Assembly: GCA_945898275.1 (NCBI GenBank)
Contig: CAMDHZ010000024.1
Span: forward strand, 1-42,875
Origin: Chitinophaga pinensis
Lineage (GTDB): Bacteria > Bacteroidota > Bacteroidia > UKL13-3
DNA: 42,875 nucleotides
Direction: 5' to 3'
The notes beneath the pieces are model-generated. The model was not told the origin of the DNA, did no database searches, and was given only the letters and a program-made list of their open reading frames with translations. Positions 9,654 to 17,933 of this stretch are shown here, in pieces (the stretch's first letter is position 1; every line of letters begins with the position of its first letter). The position numbers were made by a program, and so were the translations under genes.

Positions 9654-10654
9654 TGGTTCATAGAAAAATTTAAAGAGTCTATATCCAATATCACATCAGT
9701 AAATATTACTTCTGAATCTATTTGCTCGGCCTCAATCTCTAAATCTGCTTTCGCTAAACACAATCCGTCTGAAACGGCTAAAAGAATGACTTTGCTTAAG
9801 TCTTTTGATTTAACTTCATTAAAAAATAACTTATAAATTAAATCCAAAGTGCCAATTGAACAAAATGTTAATTCCTCCGACGAATTCCTTAAATCATCAT
9901 TTAGGGCAAGATCGACAAATGCGTCAGAAATAACGATTGAATTGCTGACTAATTTATTAAAGCCAAATTTTTCGTTTTGTTCTTTGACAAAATTCACAAT
10001 CTTTACTATATCCAAACTATACAACCAATTATCAGATAGTCTGGAGTCAAATTCTTTAGCAGAACCATTATAACGGAAGCCACCCTTCCCTAAAAAATAT
10101 GTTTCTTTTAGCTTGGGTTCAATTATATAATCAAAATGCCAAGAATTCTCATTAGAACTTGAACGGCCTAAAAGCATAACTGTTGCAGAATCGCCTAAAA
10201 CAATGTTTTGACTTACATCTTCCTTTAAATTAAACTTAGAGGGTGAATCCCCAAAAACTAAAATTGCGTATTTTAAGAAAGGATTCCTAAACAAAGCTGC
10301 AGCAATATGTAGCCCTTTTATAACAGAAATGTGGCCTTCATTAATGTCATAGCAAATGATGTCATTTGGTAAATCCCACCTTGATTGTAGAATACCTGCT
10401 GTAATGGGAGATCTAAAGTCAGGGGTTCTTGAAATAAAAACCACAGCTCCAATTTCAGATTTGACTTTTCCGAAACTCTCCATCAGACTTATTCCTGCTT
10501 GGGTTGCCAAGTCGCCAACAGTTTGATTGGCCATTAAATACCGATACCAATTTTTAATTTCTGAAGACAATTTGGTTTCTGGCGGAATTTGAATTTTCCT
10601 AGTAGGCAGTGCTACTCGGACACCCATAATACGACAAGGCGGTACTTCAAACAT
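9650..10654 (-). CDS. KAS III homologue lacking the catalytic triad
   Basis: The 334-residue protein keeps the thiolase-fold landmarks of its neighbour (FISRTPDFRSPITAGILQ against FLSQKPDNRFPATAYDL, then IVLGDSATVMLLG). Hand alignment shows all three active-site residues replaced: the Cys position is His108 (YDINEGHISV), the His position is Ser (VISDAF), and the GNNSS segment is lost. It probably cannot condense. By analogy with chain-length-factor subunits in type II polyketide synthases, it may be a structural or selectivity partner of the intact enzyme encoded immediately downstream with a four-base overlap. ATG at 10654 shares one base with the upstream stop (TAATG). The frame is uninterrupted and coupled, so this is not a decaying pseudogene. 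Confidence 0.8.
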   Translation of the reverse strand: MFEVPPCRIMGVRVALPTRKIQIPPETKLSSEIKNWYRYLMANQTVGDLATQAGISLMESFGKVKSEIGAVVFISRTPDFRSPITAGILQSRWDLPNDIICYDINEGHISVIKGLHIAAALFRNPFLKYAILVFGDSPSKFNLKEDVSQNIVLGDSATVMLLGRSSSNENSWHFDYIIEPKLKETYFLGKGGFRYNGSAKEFDSRLSDNWLYSLDIVKIVNFVKEQNEKFGFNKLVSNSIVISDAFVDLALNDDLRNSSEELTFCSIGTLDLIYKLFFNEVKSKDLSKVILLAVSDGLCLAKADLEIEAEQIDSEVIFTDVILDIDSLNFSMNQ

Positions 10655-11304
10655 TAGATTATTTCCTTAGCTGGTATTCCAAATACCGTAGCCCCTTTTT
10701 TAACATTTCGCAAAACCACACTGCCCATCCCAACCGTGGCAGATGCTCCAACTCTGACCCCCTGTAAAATTTTGGCCCCGGCGCTTATGTAACATAGCTC
10801 TTCAATTTTACAATTTCCTGCAATAAAAGAGAAGGAATTTAGCTGGCAAAAGGGGCCTATTTCCACATCATGACCTAAAATAACAGCGCCTTGAAAATAG
10901 GTGTGATTGCCTATTATACAATCGCTGGAAATTGACGTATTTGCCTTTATGGCCACACCTACTCCTATTTTGGCTGAAGGAGAAATTAGGGCTTTAGGAT
11001 GAATTAGGTTTATAAAAACACCACCTTTTCCATTTATTTTCTCGACCACTTTCATTCTATCATGAACTTTTCCAATTGCACAAAAGAAAACATCATTCTT
11101 TTCCATCGAATAAGCATCCACTCTTCCTAAAACCGGTGGATAGCCCAAACTCTCGATGTTTGAAGGGTTGTCACTAATAAAACCTTTAATGTTATAAGGG
11201 GCGCCATGGTCAATACAAACTGTCGCTAAATCGAAAGCTTCTCGTGCTAATCCTCCTGCACCTAAAATTACTAAATCGCGCTTATGCAATGCTGTAGCCT
11301 CCAT
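10654..11304 (-). CDS. NeuD/PglD-like sugar acyltransferase (left-handed beta-helix)
   Basis: The protein has 216 residues. A Rossmann-like N-terminal domain (DLVILGAGGLAREAFDL) is followed by a hexapeptide-repeat left-handed beta-helix (from about residue 105, with IGVGVAIKAN, IGNHTYFQG, HDVEIGPFC). This is the NeuD/PglD architecture that transfers acetyl or larger acyl groups from CoA to amino-sugar nucleotides. The catalytic histidine is probably the His in GHDVEIG. It overlaps the upstream SDR by 23 bases and the downstream KAS-like gene by one. Its place in the middle of ACP/KAS genes makes it the best candidate for moving the module's acyl product onto an amino group. Acetyl-CoA as an ordinary donor remains possible. 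Confidence 0.85.
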   Translation of the reverse strand: MEATALHKRDLVILGAGGLAREAFDLATVCIDHGAPYNIKGFISDNPSNIESLGYPPVLGRVDAYSMEKNDVFFCAIGKVHDRMKVVEKINGKGGVFINLIHPKALISPSAKIGVGVAIKANTSISSDCIIGNHTYFQGAVILGHDVEIGPFCQLNSFSFIAGNCKIEELCYISAGAKILQGVRVGASATVGMGSVVLRNVKKGATVFGIPAKEII

Positions 11305-11995
11305 CTATCGGAATTTCAGTACCTGTTAACCATTCACTTTTTTCACTTAATAAAAAAGTCACCAATCCAGAAACATCCTTAGGGCTTCCAAATCGATTTA
11401 ATGGATACTTGCTTAAATGACCATTATGTTTTGAATCTTCTATAAAATCTTTTGTCATTTTAGTTTCAATCAAGCCTGGTAAAACCGTATTAACCCTAAT
11501 GGCTTTTGGCGCCAATTCCAATGCCAGCGATTTGCTAAAACTTGATATAGCCGCCTTCATGCTCGCGTATATAGAATTGCCGAGGGTTGGCTTAATGGCC
11601 GACATGGAGCCGATAAATACCACAGAGCTACCGTCTTTAAGCATTCTGTTTTTTATAAGGCTATTAATCAAGTAAACATTAGATTTATAATTAACTTCAA
11701 GCATTTGTTCAAAATCGCTTATATTCAAAAACCTAATTGGCGTTCTTTTTAAGAATCCTGCATTCAATACCAATCCATCTAAGGGTTCTAATTCCGAAAA
11801 CAACCCCACTACATGGTCGTAATTACTCAAGTCAGCCCGAATGAATTTGTAATAAGGTTCATTAAGTCTCGAGGCAATCTCATGATTCTTCCTTCCAGTA
11901 CCAAACACTTTCCATCCTTGCACAATCAGCTCCTCTGCTGTTGCAAAACCAATATCTGAAGAAATTCCTGTTATTAAGCATCTTTTATCATTCAC
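11282..11995 (-). CDS. SDR oxidoreductase (second of the acyl module)
   Basis: Classical SDR with TGISSDIG (cofactor loop), LNAGFLKR, the catalytic Ser in IGSMSA, YASMK and the C-terminal EIPIDGG. GTG 11995 is chosen because AAAGAG lies about eight bases before it; the open frame runs on to a TTG at 12001, which sits too close to that site. That gives 237 residues. It would reduce a keto group, either 3-oxoacyl-ACP (as a FabG homologue) or a keto sugar. It lies between ACP2 and the NeuD-like acyltransferase and overlaps the latter. Two SDRs in one run could act at different reduction steps, or one on the sugar and one on the acyl chain. Confidence 0.82.
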   Translation of the reverse strand: MNDKRCLITGISSDIGFATAEELIVQGWKVFGTGRKNHEIASRLNEPYYKFIRADLSNYDHVVGLFSELEPLDGLVLNAGFLKRTPIRFLNISDFEQMLEVNYKSNVYLINSLIKNRMLKDGSSVVFIGSMSAIKPTLGNSIYASMKAAISSFSKSLALELAPKAIRVNTVLPGLIETKMTKDFIEDSKHNGHLSKYPLNRFGSPKDVSGLVTFLLSEKSEWLTGTEIPIDGGYSIA

Positions 11996-12047
11996 TTCCA
12001 ATCTCTTTGTTAATTATAAACGAGGACTAAACCAAATGATAATATTT

Positions 12048-12284
12048 CTATTTAGTCATTATCAAATTATACAAATCTTGTAAGGTAATTGCATTTTTAA
12101 AATCATTAGTTGAAATTACCAAGTCATACTTCTCGTCAATCAACGCAATCATAGATAAAGCTGCCATTGAATCCCACTTCTCGTGATTTCTAAATTCAAA
12201 ACTCCCATCAAAAACTTGAATGTCAACATCTAGAGCTTCACTTAGCAGAGCACTTACATCAAACAAGGTCAAATTGTCTCTCAT
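12048..12284 (-). CDS. Acyl carrier protein (ACP2)
   Basis: Acidic protein of 78 residues with KWDSMAALSMI; Ser39 in the DSM motif is the predicted phosphopantetheine attachment site. It is only weakly similar to ACP1 (79 residues, 8330-8569) outside the motif, so it is not a recent duplicate. First gene of the minus-strand acyl run; 52 bases separate it from the SDR start and 101 from the end of the Wzi-like gene upstream, so a separate promoter there is possible though no consensus was seen. One ACP may carry the starter and the other the extender or finished acyl group. Confidence 0.85.
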   Translation of the reverse strand: MRDNLTLFDVSALLSEALDVDIQVFDGSFEFRNHEKWDSMAALSMIALIDEKYDLVISTNDFKNAITLQDLYNLIMTK

Positions 12285-12385
12285 TTTTTTTCGCTAAGGT
12301 ATACAATTTTTTTATAAATACCATAAAAAACTAACCGAGCTTGCAAAAGTCAGAACATCCATTCTCATGAGTAATTCAGTGAGTA

Positions 12386-14074
12386 CTAGAAATCCTCATA
12401 TCCCCAGAATAAAGCCGTCCTAATTCCGAAACTAATCCAATTAGAATTCCCTAAAACCACATTCCTGTTGAACTCTTCATATAAAAAATTAAAGTTTTCC
12501 TTCCGATAGATGTATTTCAATTCTAATCGCATATTAGTTATAGGATTAATTACATAAGATATACTATTTGTTAGATAAAAAATATCCCTGCTTACTGGAC
12601 CACCAGTAAAATAGCCTAATTCGAAATCTTCTCTATCTTCATAACTACGTCTTATGTCATTACCCATATTCACTAAAGAAGTATCCATCCCTCGTTTACC
12701 GATATTAACTTTGTTAAGGAATTCCCACCTACCTCTTTTATAAAAAAATAAAATCACTAACTCCCTAAAATTGGTTTCCCAAGGATGCGCAAGTGGTAGA
12801 CCTTGACTCTCATAATTTGTTAGAGTACCTCTATGACTATACATGAACGGTCTAGCGCTATTAACTTCAATTAAAGCAGTAAATTTATTAACTCCAATGG
12901 CGCTAAAATATTTAGATCCAATTTGCCAAGAATGATAGTTATCTCTGTGACCTTGAGAAATCTCTTTTAAACCAGTAAACATAAAATCATCTATGGCCAA
13001 TTGAGAATAAATTTTAAGATTATCGTTAATTTGATAGGACATGCTTAAACCTACCATGGCATTTCCAAGCTCAAATCCTCTATTTGCTTCTAAAGCACGA
13101 TAAAATATAATTGGATTCAAGAAATTAATGTCAATGGCTGATGATGTTGTCAGACTTTGTCCGGTTATATAACTTTCGAAGATGCTAAAGTTCCAACGCT
13201 TACTTAAACTTATATCTAAATAATGTATACTTGCAAACTTCTTGGCGTATATGCCATTTAATGAAGTAGCTGGATTTATATCATTGAGCAAAGCATACAA
13301 ATTTATGTAGCGTAATTTCCAGAAATTTGTTTCTAATCTTAAATAACCATAAGGAACCGTATGATCACTTAACAGCATCGATCTATAACCTTCACCAAAA
13401 AAGTGACTACCATGACCAGCACTAATGTTAAAAAATTTATTCAAATTATAACTAATTTCACCAACTGCAAAGGGGAAATCAAAACCGAAATTTTTATATC
13501 CTCTGTGCATAACCAAACCTAAAGAGCTACCTTTATTATTGAAATAAACCGATTGATACTTGGGAAAATATGCTTGTTGTTCCATGAAAATTGTTTGAAA
13601 AGAAAACTTTTTTCCTAACCTTCCTTCAACAATAAATCCTCTAGTATTCAAAAATGTTTTATGACCTTCAATCCTATTTCTATCAAAACCTAATGATAAA
13701 TTTAAAATATAATTAAAGTAGATAGAAAAATCTTCATGCTCAACACTATAAAAATCTTCATAGTATACTTTTTTTTCAAGATTACGCCAAATCTTTTTCA
13801 AACCAAAATCCTTGTACTTTATATCTAGCGACTCTTTTTCTTTTTCACCATTATAAACTAATCTTTCAAAATTTGAGTAACCAAAGTCACTCTGCTTTTG
13901 AGGCCAAACAGAAGAATGATCCTGTTTTGACGAATCTAAAAAACATGACACCAATAATCTAAACTCCCAACTAACAGGGTGTAATTCAAACCTTTTTTCT
14001 TGCGCATTTAAGAAAAACGGGACTACACAAAAAAAACGCAAAAGGATTATTAAACTCAATCTCTCAGTACTCAC
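12386..14074 (-). CDS. Wzi/RemB-like capsule-assembly outer-membrane beta-barrel
   Basis: From GTG 14074 the protein has 562 residues, with an N-terminal signal peptide (hydrophobic LIILLRFFCVVPFFLNAQ, cleavage likely after NAQ). The body is rich in alternating aromatic/polar strands and ends in Phe (WGYEDF), as outer-membrane barrels do. The segment GHGSHFFGEGYRSMLLSD matches the signature of Bacteroidota Wzi/RemB proteins. Wzi-family proteins anchor or assemble capsule at the surface; RemB is linked to gliding-related surface polysaccharide in Flavobacterium. It lies between the acyl run and an 879 bp gene-free stretch, in the same orientation. Annotation is by motif and topology, since this family diverges quickly. 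Confidence 0.78.
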   Translation of the reverse strand: MSTERLSLIILLRFFCVVPFFLNAQEKRFELHPVSWEFRLLVSCFLDSSKQDHSSVWPQKQSDFGYSNFERLVYNGEKEKESLDIKYKDFGLKKIWRNLEKKVYYEDFYSVEHEDFSIYFNYILNLSLGFDRNRIEGHKTFLNTRGFIVEGRLGKKFSFQTIFMEQQAYFPKYQSVYFNNKGSSLGLVMHRGYKNFGFDFPFAVGEISYNLNKFFNISAGHGSHFFGEGYRSMLLSDHTVPYGYLRLETNFWKLRYINLYALLNDINPATSLNGIYAKKFASIHYLDISLSKRWNFSIFESYITGQSLTTSSAIDINFLNPIIFYRALEANRGFELGNAMVGLSMSYQINDNLKIYSQLAIDDFMFTGLKEISQGHRDNYHSWQIGSKYFSAIGVNKFTALIEVNSARPFMYSHRGTLTNYESQGLPLAHPWETNFRELVILFFYKRGRWEFLNKVNIGKRGMDTSLVNMGNDIRRSYEDREDFELGYFTGGPVSRDIFYLTNSISYVINPITNMRLELKYIYRKENFNFLYEEFNRNVVLGNSNWISFGIRTALFWGYEDF

Positions 14075-14953
14075 TGTTACGTTCTAGTTTAGACAATAAT
14101 ACAACTCTAACATTATGCTAGCACTTGACACTTTCATTATTAAAAACCAAAATACAATAAGTTGCACTTGCTAAAACAATAACCGTATAATCGCTTACTT
14201 TTAAATATGTGCTAAATCATACCCCAAAAGTCCGATTAGTCGTAGTTTTTTATTTGTCATTAGTAATAAATTATAATTTACTAATAATTAAGCATTTGGC
14301 AGTATGCAATAAAGAGGATAACAACAAGATACAATTTAAGAATTGTAAAGATATTGTAATCTTTAAGCGCTGTGAAGATTAGTGGAACTCTTACATCAAA
14401 ACATTTATCACATACCAATTTAAGGATTGCAATTCGTAAATTACCCAAAAATGATTACATCTTTGGAAAAGTTTTAATTTCCTTTCAGCAATTGGAAATT
14501 CACTAAACATTATGATAACCAGAATCAAAAAGAACACCTCATCAAGAGAAAATACAACGGCAATTTGGTCATAACCGATATGCTGCGGTTCTGCAGTGTT
14601 GCATTAAATACGGCCGACTGTAGGAAATAAAAAAAATTGTAAACAGGCATTTACTAGTAAGACTACTTTCAACAAAGGCATGTGGCATGCTGCTGTAGGT
14701 TTACACATCAAATTAAGTTGCAAAAAGACAATTACCTGGCACACTTGTCTGAATCATTAATAGATTTTACTTTAACCATCTAATATGTGTATTCTTTCAA
14801 GAAAAACAATAGATGCTTCGAACTACATACAAGTCAAAGCATTCCCTCTTTGTAAACGCTTTATTGGGACACTCTGTTTAAGGTACTTGACAAAATTTAA
14901 TCGCTTGAAAACAAACTAACATTAAATTAAAAACAAAACTACTTTTAAAAAAT
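14075..14953. other. 879 bp stretch without a recognisable gene
   Basis: All frames are broken by stops and no tRNA or IS end was recognised. There is an AT-rich stem TAAAGAT/ATCTTTA (14346-14365), too weak to call a terminator. Bases from about 14560 to 14720 are locally less AT-rich than the rest, and an open run of about 50 codons without a start (plus strand, ending near 14630) might be a relic of a lost gene, though nothing in it is recognisable. The stretch must hold the promoter for the Wzi-like gene unless transcription reads through from the deacetylase, but no TAnnTTTG element was found near the Wzi start. Confidence 0.6.
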
Positions 14954-15787
14954 TCATTTACATATACTTGAATAGGCATATTTAGTATCCTCAGTTTCTA
15001 GAATTGCTTGAGAAAGTGAAACGAAATTAAACTCATCTATAAGTTTATGGAATTTATTAAATGCTCCTTTAATTCCTAAATAATTTAAAATGAAACGCTC
15101 ATTGTAAACAGGTTTTTGATAAACATCAAAATCTCGCAAATGAAAATATGTCATATTATACTCTGAATCATTAAATAAATATTTTAATAAATAATACGGA
15201 AAAATACGGAAATAACCGCCACCAGTATATATGATTTTTTGTCCTAAAAACAGTGTGAAATTCATAGGAAATTCTAATATAACACCAGACTGAGTGTTTA
15301 ATTTAGTTGGAATTTTAATATCCAAACTACTAAATCCTCCGTAGCTTCTGTTCGCTGAAAATATAGAACAATCTACCTCAATACCCGCATCTATAAGAAT
15401 TTCCAAAGCCCATTTGTTTGATTGAGTTATTGTGAATGCCGGAGCTCTATACATAACAATCTTTTTTCCAATGCACTGCTCAAGGCTATCCAATGCAGTA
15501 TAAGTATCTTCCTTTAACTGAGTAGGAGTTAATTTAGTTAAAAAATGATGTTTATCAGAATGGCATCCGATATCATGACCCTGCTCATAGATTTTTCTAA
15601 TTATGTGAGGGTGGCTTCTAGCGATAATACCTAAACAAAAAAAGGTCGCTTTTATCTTTCTCGAATCTAACAGATTTAGAATATCATCCAGATAATTCTC
15701 AAGTATGGGTTCGTATTTTGAGGCCACGCCCTTTTTAAATAAGATATAGGTGTACCATTCTTCTAAATCAATTGTGAGAATATTCAT
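14954..15787 (-). CDS. NodB-type polysaccharide deacetylase
   Basis: CE4-like protein of 277 residues. The NodB motifs are intact: TIDLEEW with Asp7 as the metal/base residue, HSDKH (His76, His80) as the metal-binding HxxxH, and YRAPAFTI with Arg114. The C-terminal part resembles the DUF3473 extension seen in EPS-associated deacetylases. No signal peptide is seen, so it acts in the cytoplasm on lipid-linked intermediates or sugar nucleotides, or is exported in an unseen way. The family removes N-acetyl (or O-acetyl) groups from glycans, exposing amines. It is 15 bases downstream of the GNAT gene, in the same run. Confidence 0.87.
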   Translation of the reverse strand: MNILTIDLEEWYTYILFKKGVASKYEPILENYLDDILNLLDSRKIKATFFCLGIIARSHPHIIRKIYEQGHDIGCHSDKHHFLTKLTPTQLKEDTYTALDSLEQCIGKKIVMYRAPAFTITQSNKWALEILIDAGIEVDCSIFSANRSYGGFSSLDIKIPTKLNTQSGVILEFPMNFTLFLGQKIIYTGGGYFRIFPYYLLKYLFNDSEYNMTYFHLRDFDVYQKPVYNERFILNYLGIKGAFNKFHKLIDEFNFVSLSQAILETEDTKYAYSSICK

Positions 15788-15802
15788 GTTGACGCGAATA
15801 AA

Positions 15803-16789
15803 TTATATTGAATCATGCATGGCTGCCATCATGTTCCAGTTTTTACTCTCTGAAAAATGATTTTCTAGTGACACGTTCAATGGTAAAACGGTAAAGTTTT
15901 TATTAGGCAGTTGAATAATCCCGTTGCTCAGTAACTTAAATTTATTCACTCTACCCACATTCATGTAAGCGTAAAAATCTGCTTTTAAGGATTTTGCAGC
16001 TTGTTTTATTCTTGGGAGCAAGTGAATTAATGAATCAAGGTTTCCTACAAAATCAACGATTACCATTTCCGTTAACCTTCCTGATTTTTTTAAGTTAAAT
16101 ATCGCCACTAAACTTTTATGCCCTTTCTCATATTTAATCATTCCATATTCTAGAGTAGGATGTTCTAAGTATCTCCATTTGAAATAATTTTCAACATAGT
16201 GAGACGAAATATATTTGTCAAAAGTTTTGTTTTTTCCAAGTTTTTCTAATATATCTATGTCTAGTTGGTAAACATCCATGATTTTAACTGGTTTTGATTT
16301 AGATTTAGAAAACCTTGATATACCAATATTAATCGGGTTTATGATACAAACATTCCATAATGGCTTGCCTAAAAAGTTCCAACCTAAATTGATATAGATT
16401 GGCAAACTATTCTGATTAGGAAAATTAAAAACCACATCCTTACCTGCATCAAGAGCTCTTTTCAATCCATCTAATCTCATCCGCGAAAAAATGCCATACT
16501 TTTGATGTTCTTTGCTCACAACGCTGTCACAAGGTTGCAAAGCGCTGAAAACCTGACCTCTATAATTGAATTGCCATGGCCATAGGTTATTAAATCCAAC
16601 TATCTTTCCATTGATTGTGGCGACTGTTAAAATTGGGCTACCAAAAACATTGTCTTCGTACTTCCATTTCCAAAATTTGTCGCCTCTCTTGAACTCAGCT
16701 CTTTGTACGTCACTAAAAACGCTATTTAGTAGAGATAATATTTCTTCTTTGTCTTTACTTTCAGCCAAACGAACTTCAATTTGATTCAT
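15803..16789 (-). CDS. GNAT-family acyltransferase
   Basis: The protein has 328 residues and opens with a GNAT fold (VRLAESKDKEEILSLLNSVF, then the acetyl-CoA loop region around VVSKEHQKYGIFSRM) followed by a second GNAT-like half containing YVENYFKWRYLEHP. This two-lobe layout is common in EPS clusters next to polysaccharide deacetylases. It probably acylates a sugar amine or hydroxyl. ATG 16789 is 9 bases beyond the glycosyltransferase stop, so it is co-transcribed. The substrate is unknown. A pairing with the downstream deacetylase (remove one acyl, add another) is possible but speculative. Confidence 0.72.
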   Translation of the reverse strand: MNQIEVRLAESKDKEEILSLLNSVFSDVQRAEFKRGDKFWKWKYEDNVFGSPILTVATINGKIVGFNNLWPWQFNYRGQVFSALQPCDSVVSKEHQKYGIFSRMRLDGLKRALDAGKDVVFNFPNQNSLPIYINLGWNFLGKPLWNVCIINPINIGISRFSKSKSKPVKIMDVYQLDIDILEKLGKNKTFDKYISSHYVENYFKWRYLEHPTLEYGMIKYEKGHKSLVAIFNLKKSGRLTEMVIVDFVGNLDSLIHLLPRIKQAAKSLKADFYAYMNVGRVNKFKLLSNGIIQLPNKNFTVLPLNVSLENHFSESKNWNMMAAMHDSI

Positions 16790-16798
16790 TGCCTTATC

Positions 16799-17926
16799 TT
16801 ATTCATTATAAATTTGATACAATCCTTCCCAAATCAAATCCTGTTTAAAATTTTGAGCCCATAGCACACCATTCTTTGAGAACTTTAATCTTAGTTCAGC
16901 ATCTAAGTAAAGAATCTTCATCTTTTCAAATAAACTTTCTACATCTTTTAACTCGGACAATAATCCATTAAAATTTTCTGAAACAGCGTTTTGTACACCA
17001 GAAACCCTCGTGCCTACTACAGGTATTCCCATCGCTGCTGCTTGAATAAAAACCGCACCAAAACCTTCTGACCAAGTGGGCAATATAAAAACATCCATCA
17101 TAGACATGTATAAAGGAATATCCTTTTGAAAACCCAAATAGAAAATATTGGGATTGGCCTCTATCTTGGACAATATTGTCTTGTCTGATAAATTGTGGTG
17201 CTCGATTTTACCAAGTAAAACGAGCTTAGAAGGATATATTTCTGAAAATTTGACGAAGGCATTGTACAACTCATTAATGCCTTTTCGGTTATTTAATCTG
17301 CCAACGAAACCAAAAACAAAATCATCACCTAATTGTAATTCCGCCCTTAACTCCTTGGCTTTTAATTGAATATCTTCAGTAATTTGAAACTTACTTAAAT
17401 TTATACCATTACTACTCCCATAACCAATAACCCGAGTCTTAGGTTTTGGAAATAATTTTAATTGAACGGCTTTTGTTCTAATCGCCTCGCTAATGCAAAC
17501 AATACGGTGGGCTAAAACACCAATTAGTTTAAGAACAAGCATCAAAATTAGGCGTTTTATACCTTTTTCTGTCTCAAATCTAAGACCCCTTGCGGTGTAT
17601 ATTCTTAAAGGAACCCTTGTAATAAAAGCTGCAATAGTTCCTAAAAAACCCATCTTTGACGTTCCTACATTAACAATATCTGGTTTTATTGTTTTAAAAA
17701 ACTTAATAATTTGAAACAATGTATTGACGTCATTCAGCACACTTATCTCCCTTTTTATGGTAAGTGCTAAAAACTCACAACCTTCCGTCTCACAAAATTT
17801 TTGGGCTGCATCGTCTTTTTGCGTGATTAAATACACCTTGTAACCTTTTGATACAAAATATTTAACCTGACCTTCCAATAAAATCACACTTCCAGGGGCG
17901 GTAACACCTAAAACTAACTTCTTCAT
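16799..17926 (-). CDS. GT4 family glycosyltransferase with altered EX7E motif
   Basis: The GT-B protein has 375 residues and the GT4 C-terminal pattern: FGFVGRLNNRKGI (phosphate loop) and LPTWSEGFGAVFIQAAAMG. In the EX7E motif the second acidic residue is Gln (E-GFGAVFI-Q). That is unusual because this Glu normally contacts the donor sugar nucleotide; some GT4 members tolerate changes there. The N-terminal domain (LVLGVTAPGSVILLEGQVKY) resembles CapM/PglA-like capsule enzymes. It adds one sugar to the lipid-linked repeat unit at the inner face of the membrane. Start ATG 17926 is 7 bases from the neighbouring gene's stop. Donor and linkage cannot be predicted. Confidence 0.88.
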   Translation of the reverse strand: MKKLVLGVTAPGSVILLEGQVKYFVSKGYKVYLITQKDDAAQKFCETEGCEFLALTIKREISVLNDVNTLFQIIKFFKTIKPDIVNVGTSKMGFLGTIAAFITRVPLRIYTARGLRFETEKGIKRLILMLVLKLIGVLAHRIVCISEAIRTKAVQLKLFPKPKTRVIGYGSSNGINLSKFQITEDIQLKAKELRAELQLGDDFVFGFVGRLNNRKGINELYNAFVKFSEIYPSKLVLLGKIEHHNLSDKTILSKIEANPNIFYLGFQKDIPLYMSMMDVFILPTWSEGFGAVFIQAAAMGIPVVGTRVSGVQNAVSENFNGLLSELKDVESLFEKMKILYLDAELRLKFSKNGVLWAQNFKQDLIWEGLYQIYNE

Positions 17927-17933
17927 TTTTTAT

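Noticed and set aside
14346-14365. Stem TAAAGAT/ATCTTTA as a terminator
   Set aside because: All but two pairs are A-T, there is no T-run, and it lies 600 bases beyond the nearest gene end.
14480-14630. Open run of about 50 codons on the plus strand in the gene-free gap
   Set aside because: No start codon, no recognisable family, and stops on both sides; not enough to call a pseudogene, mentioned only as a possible relic.
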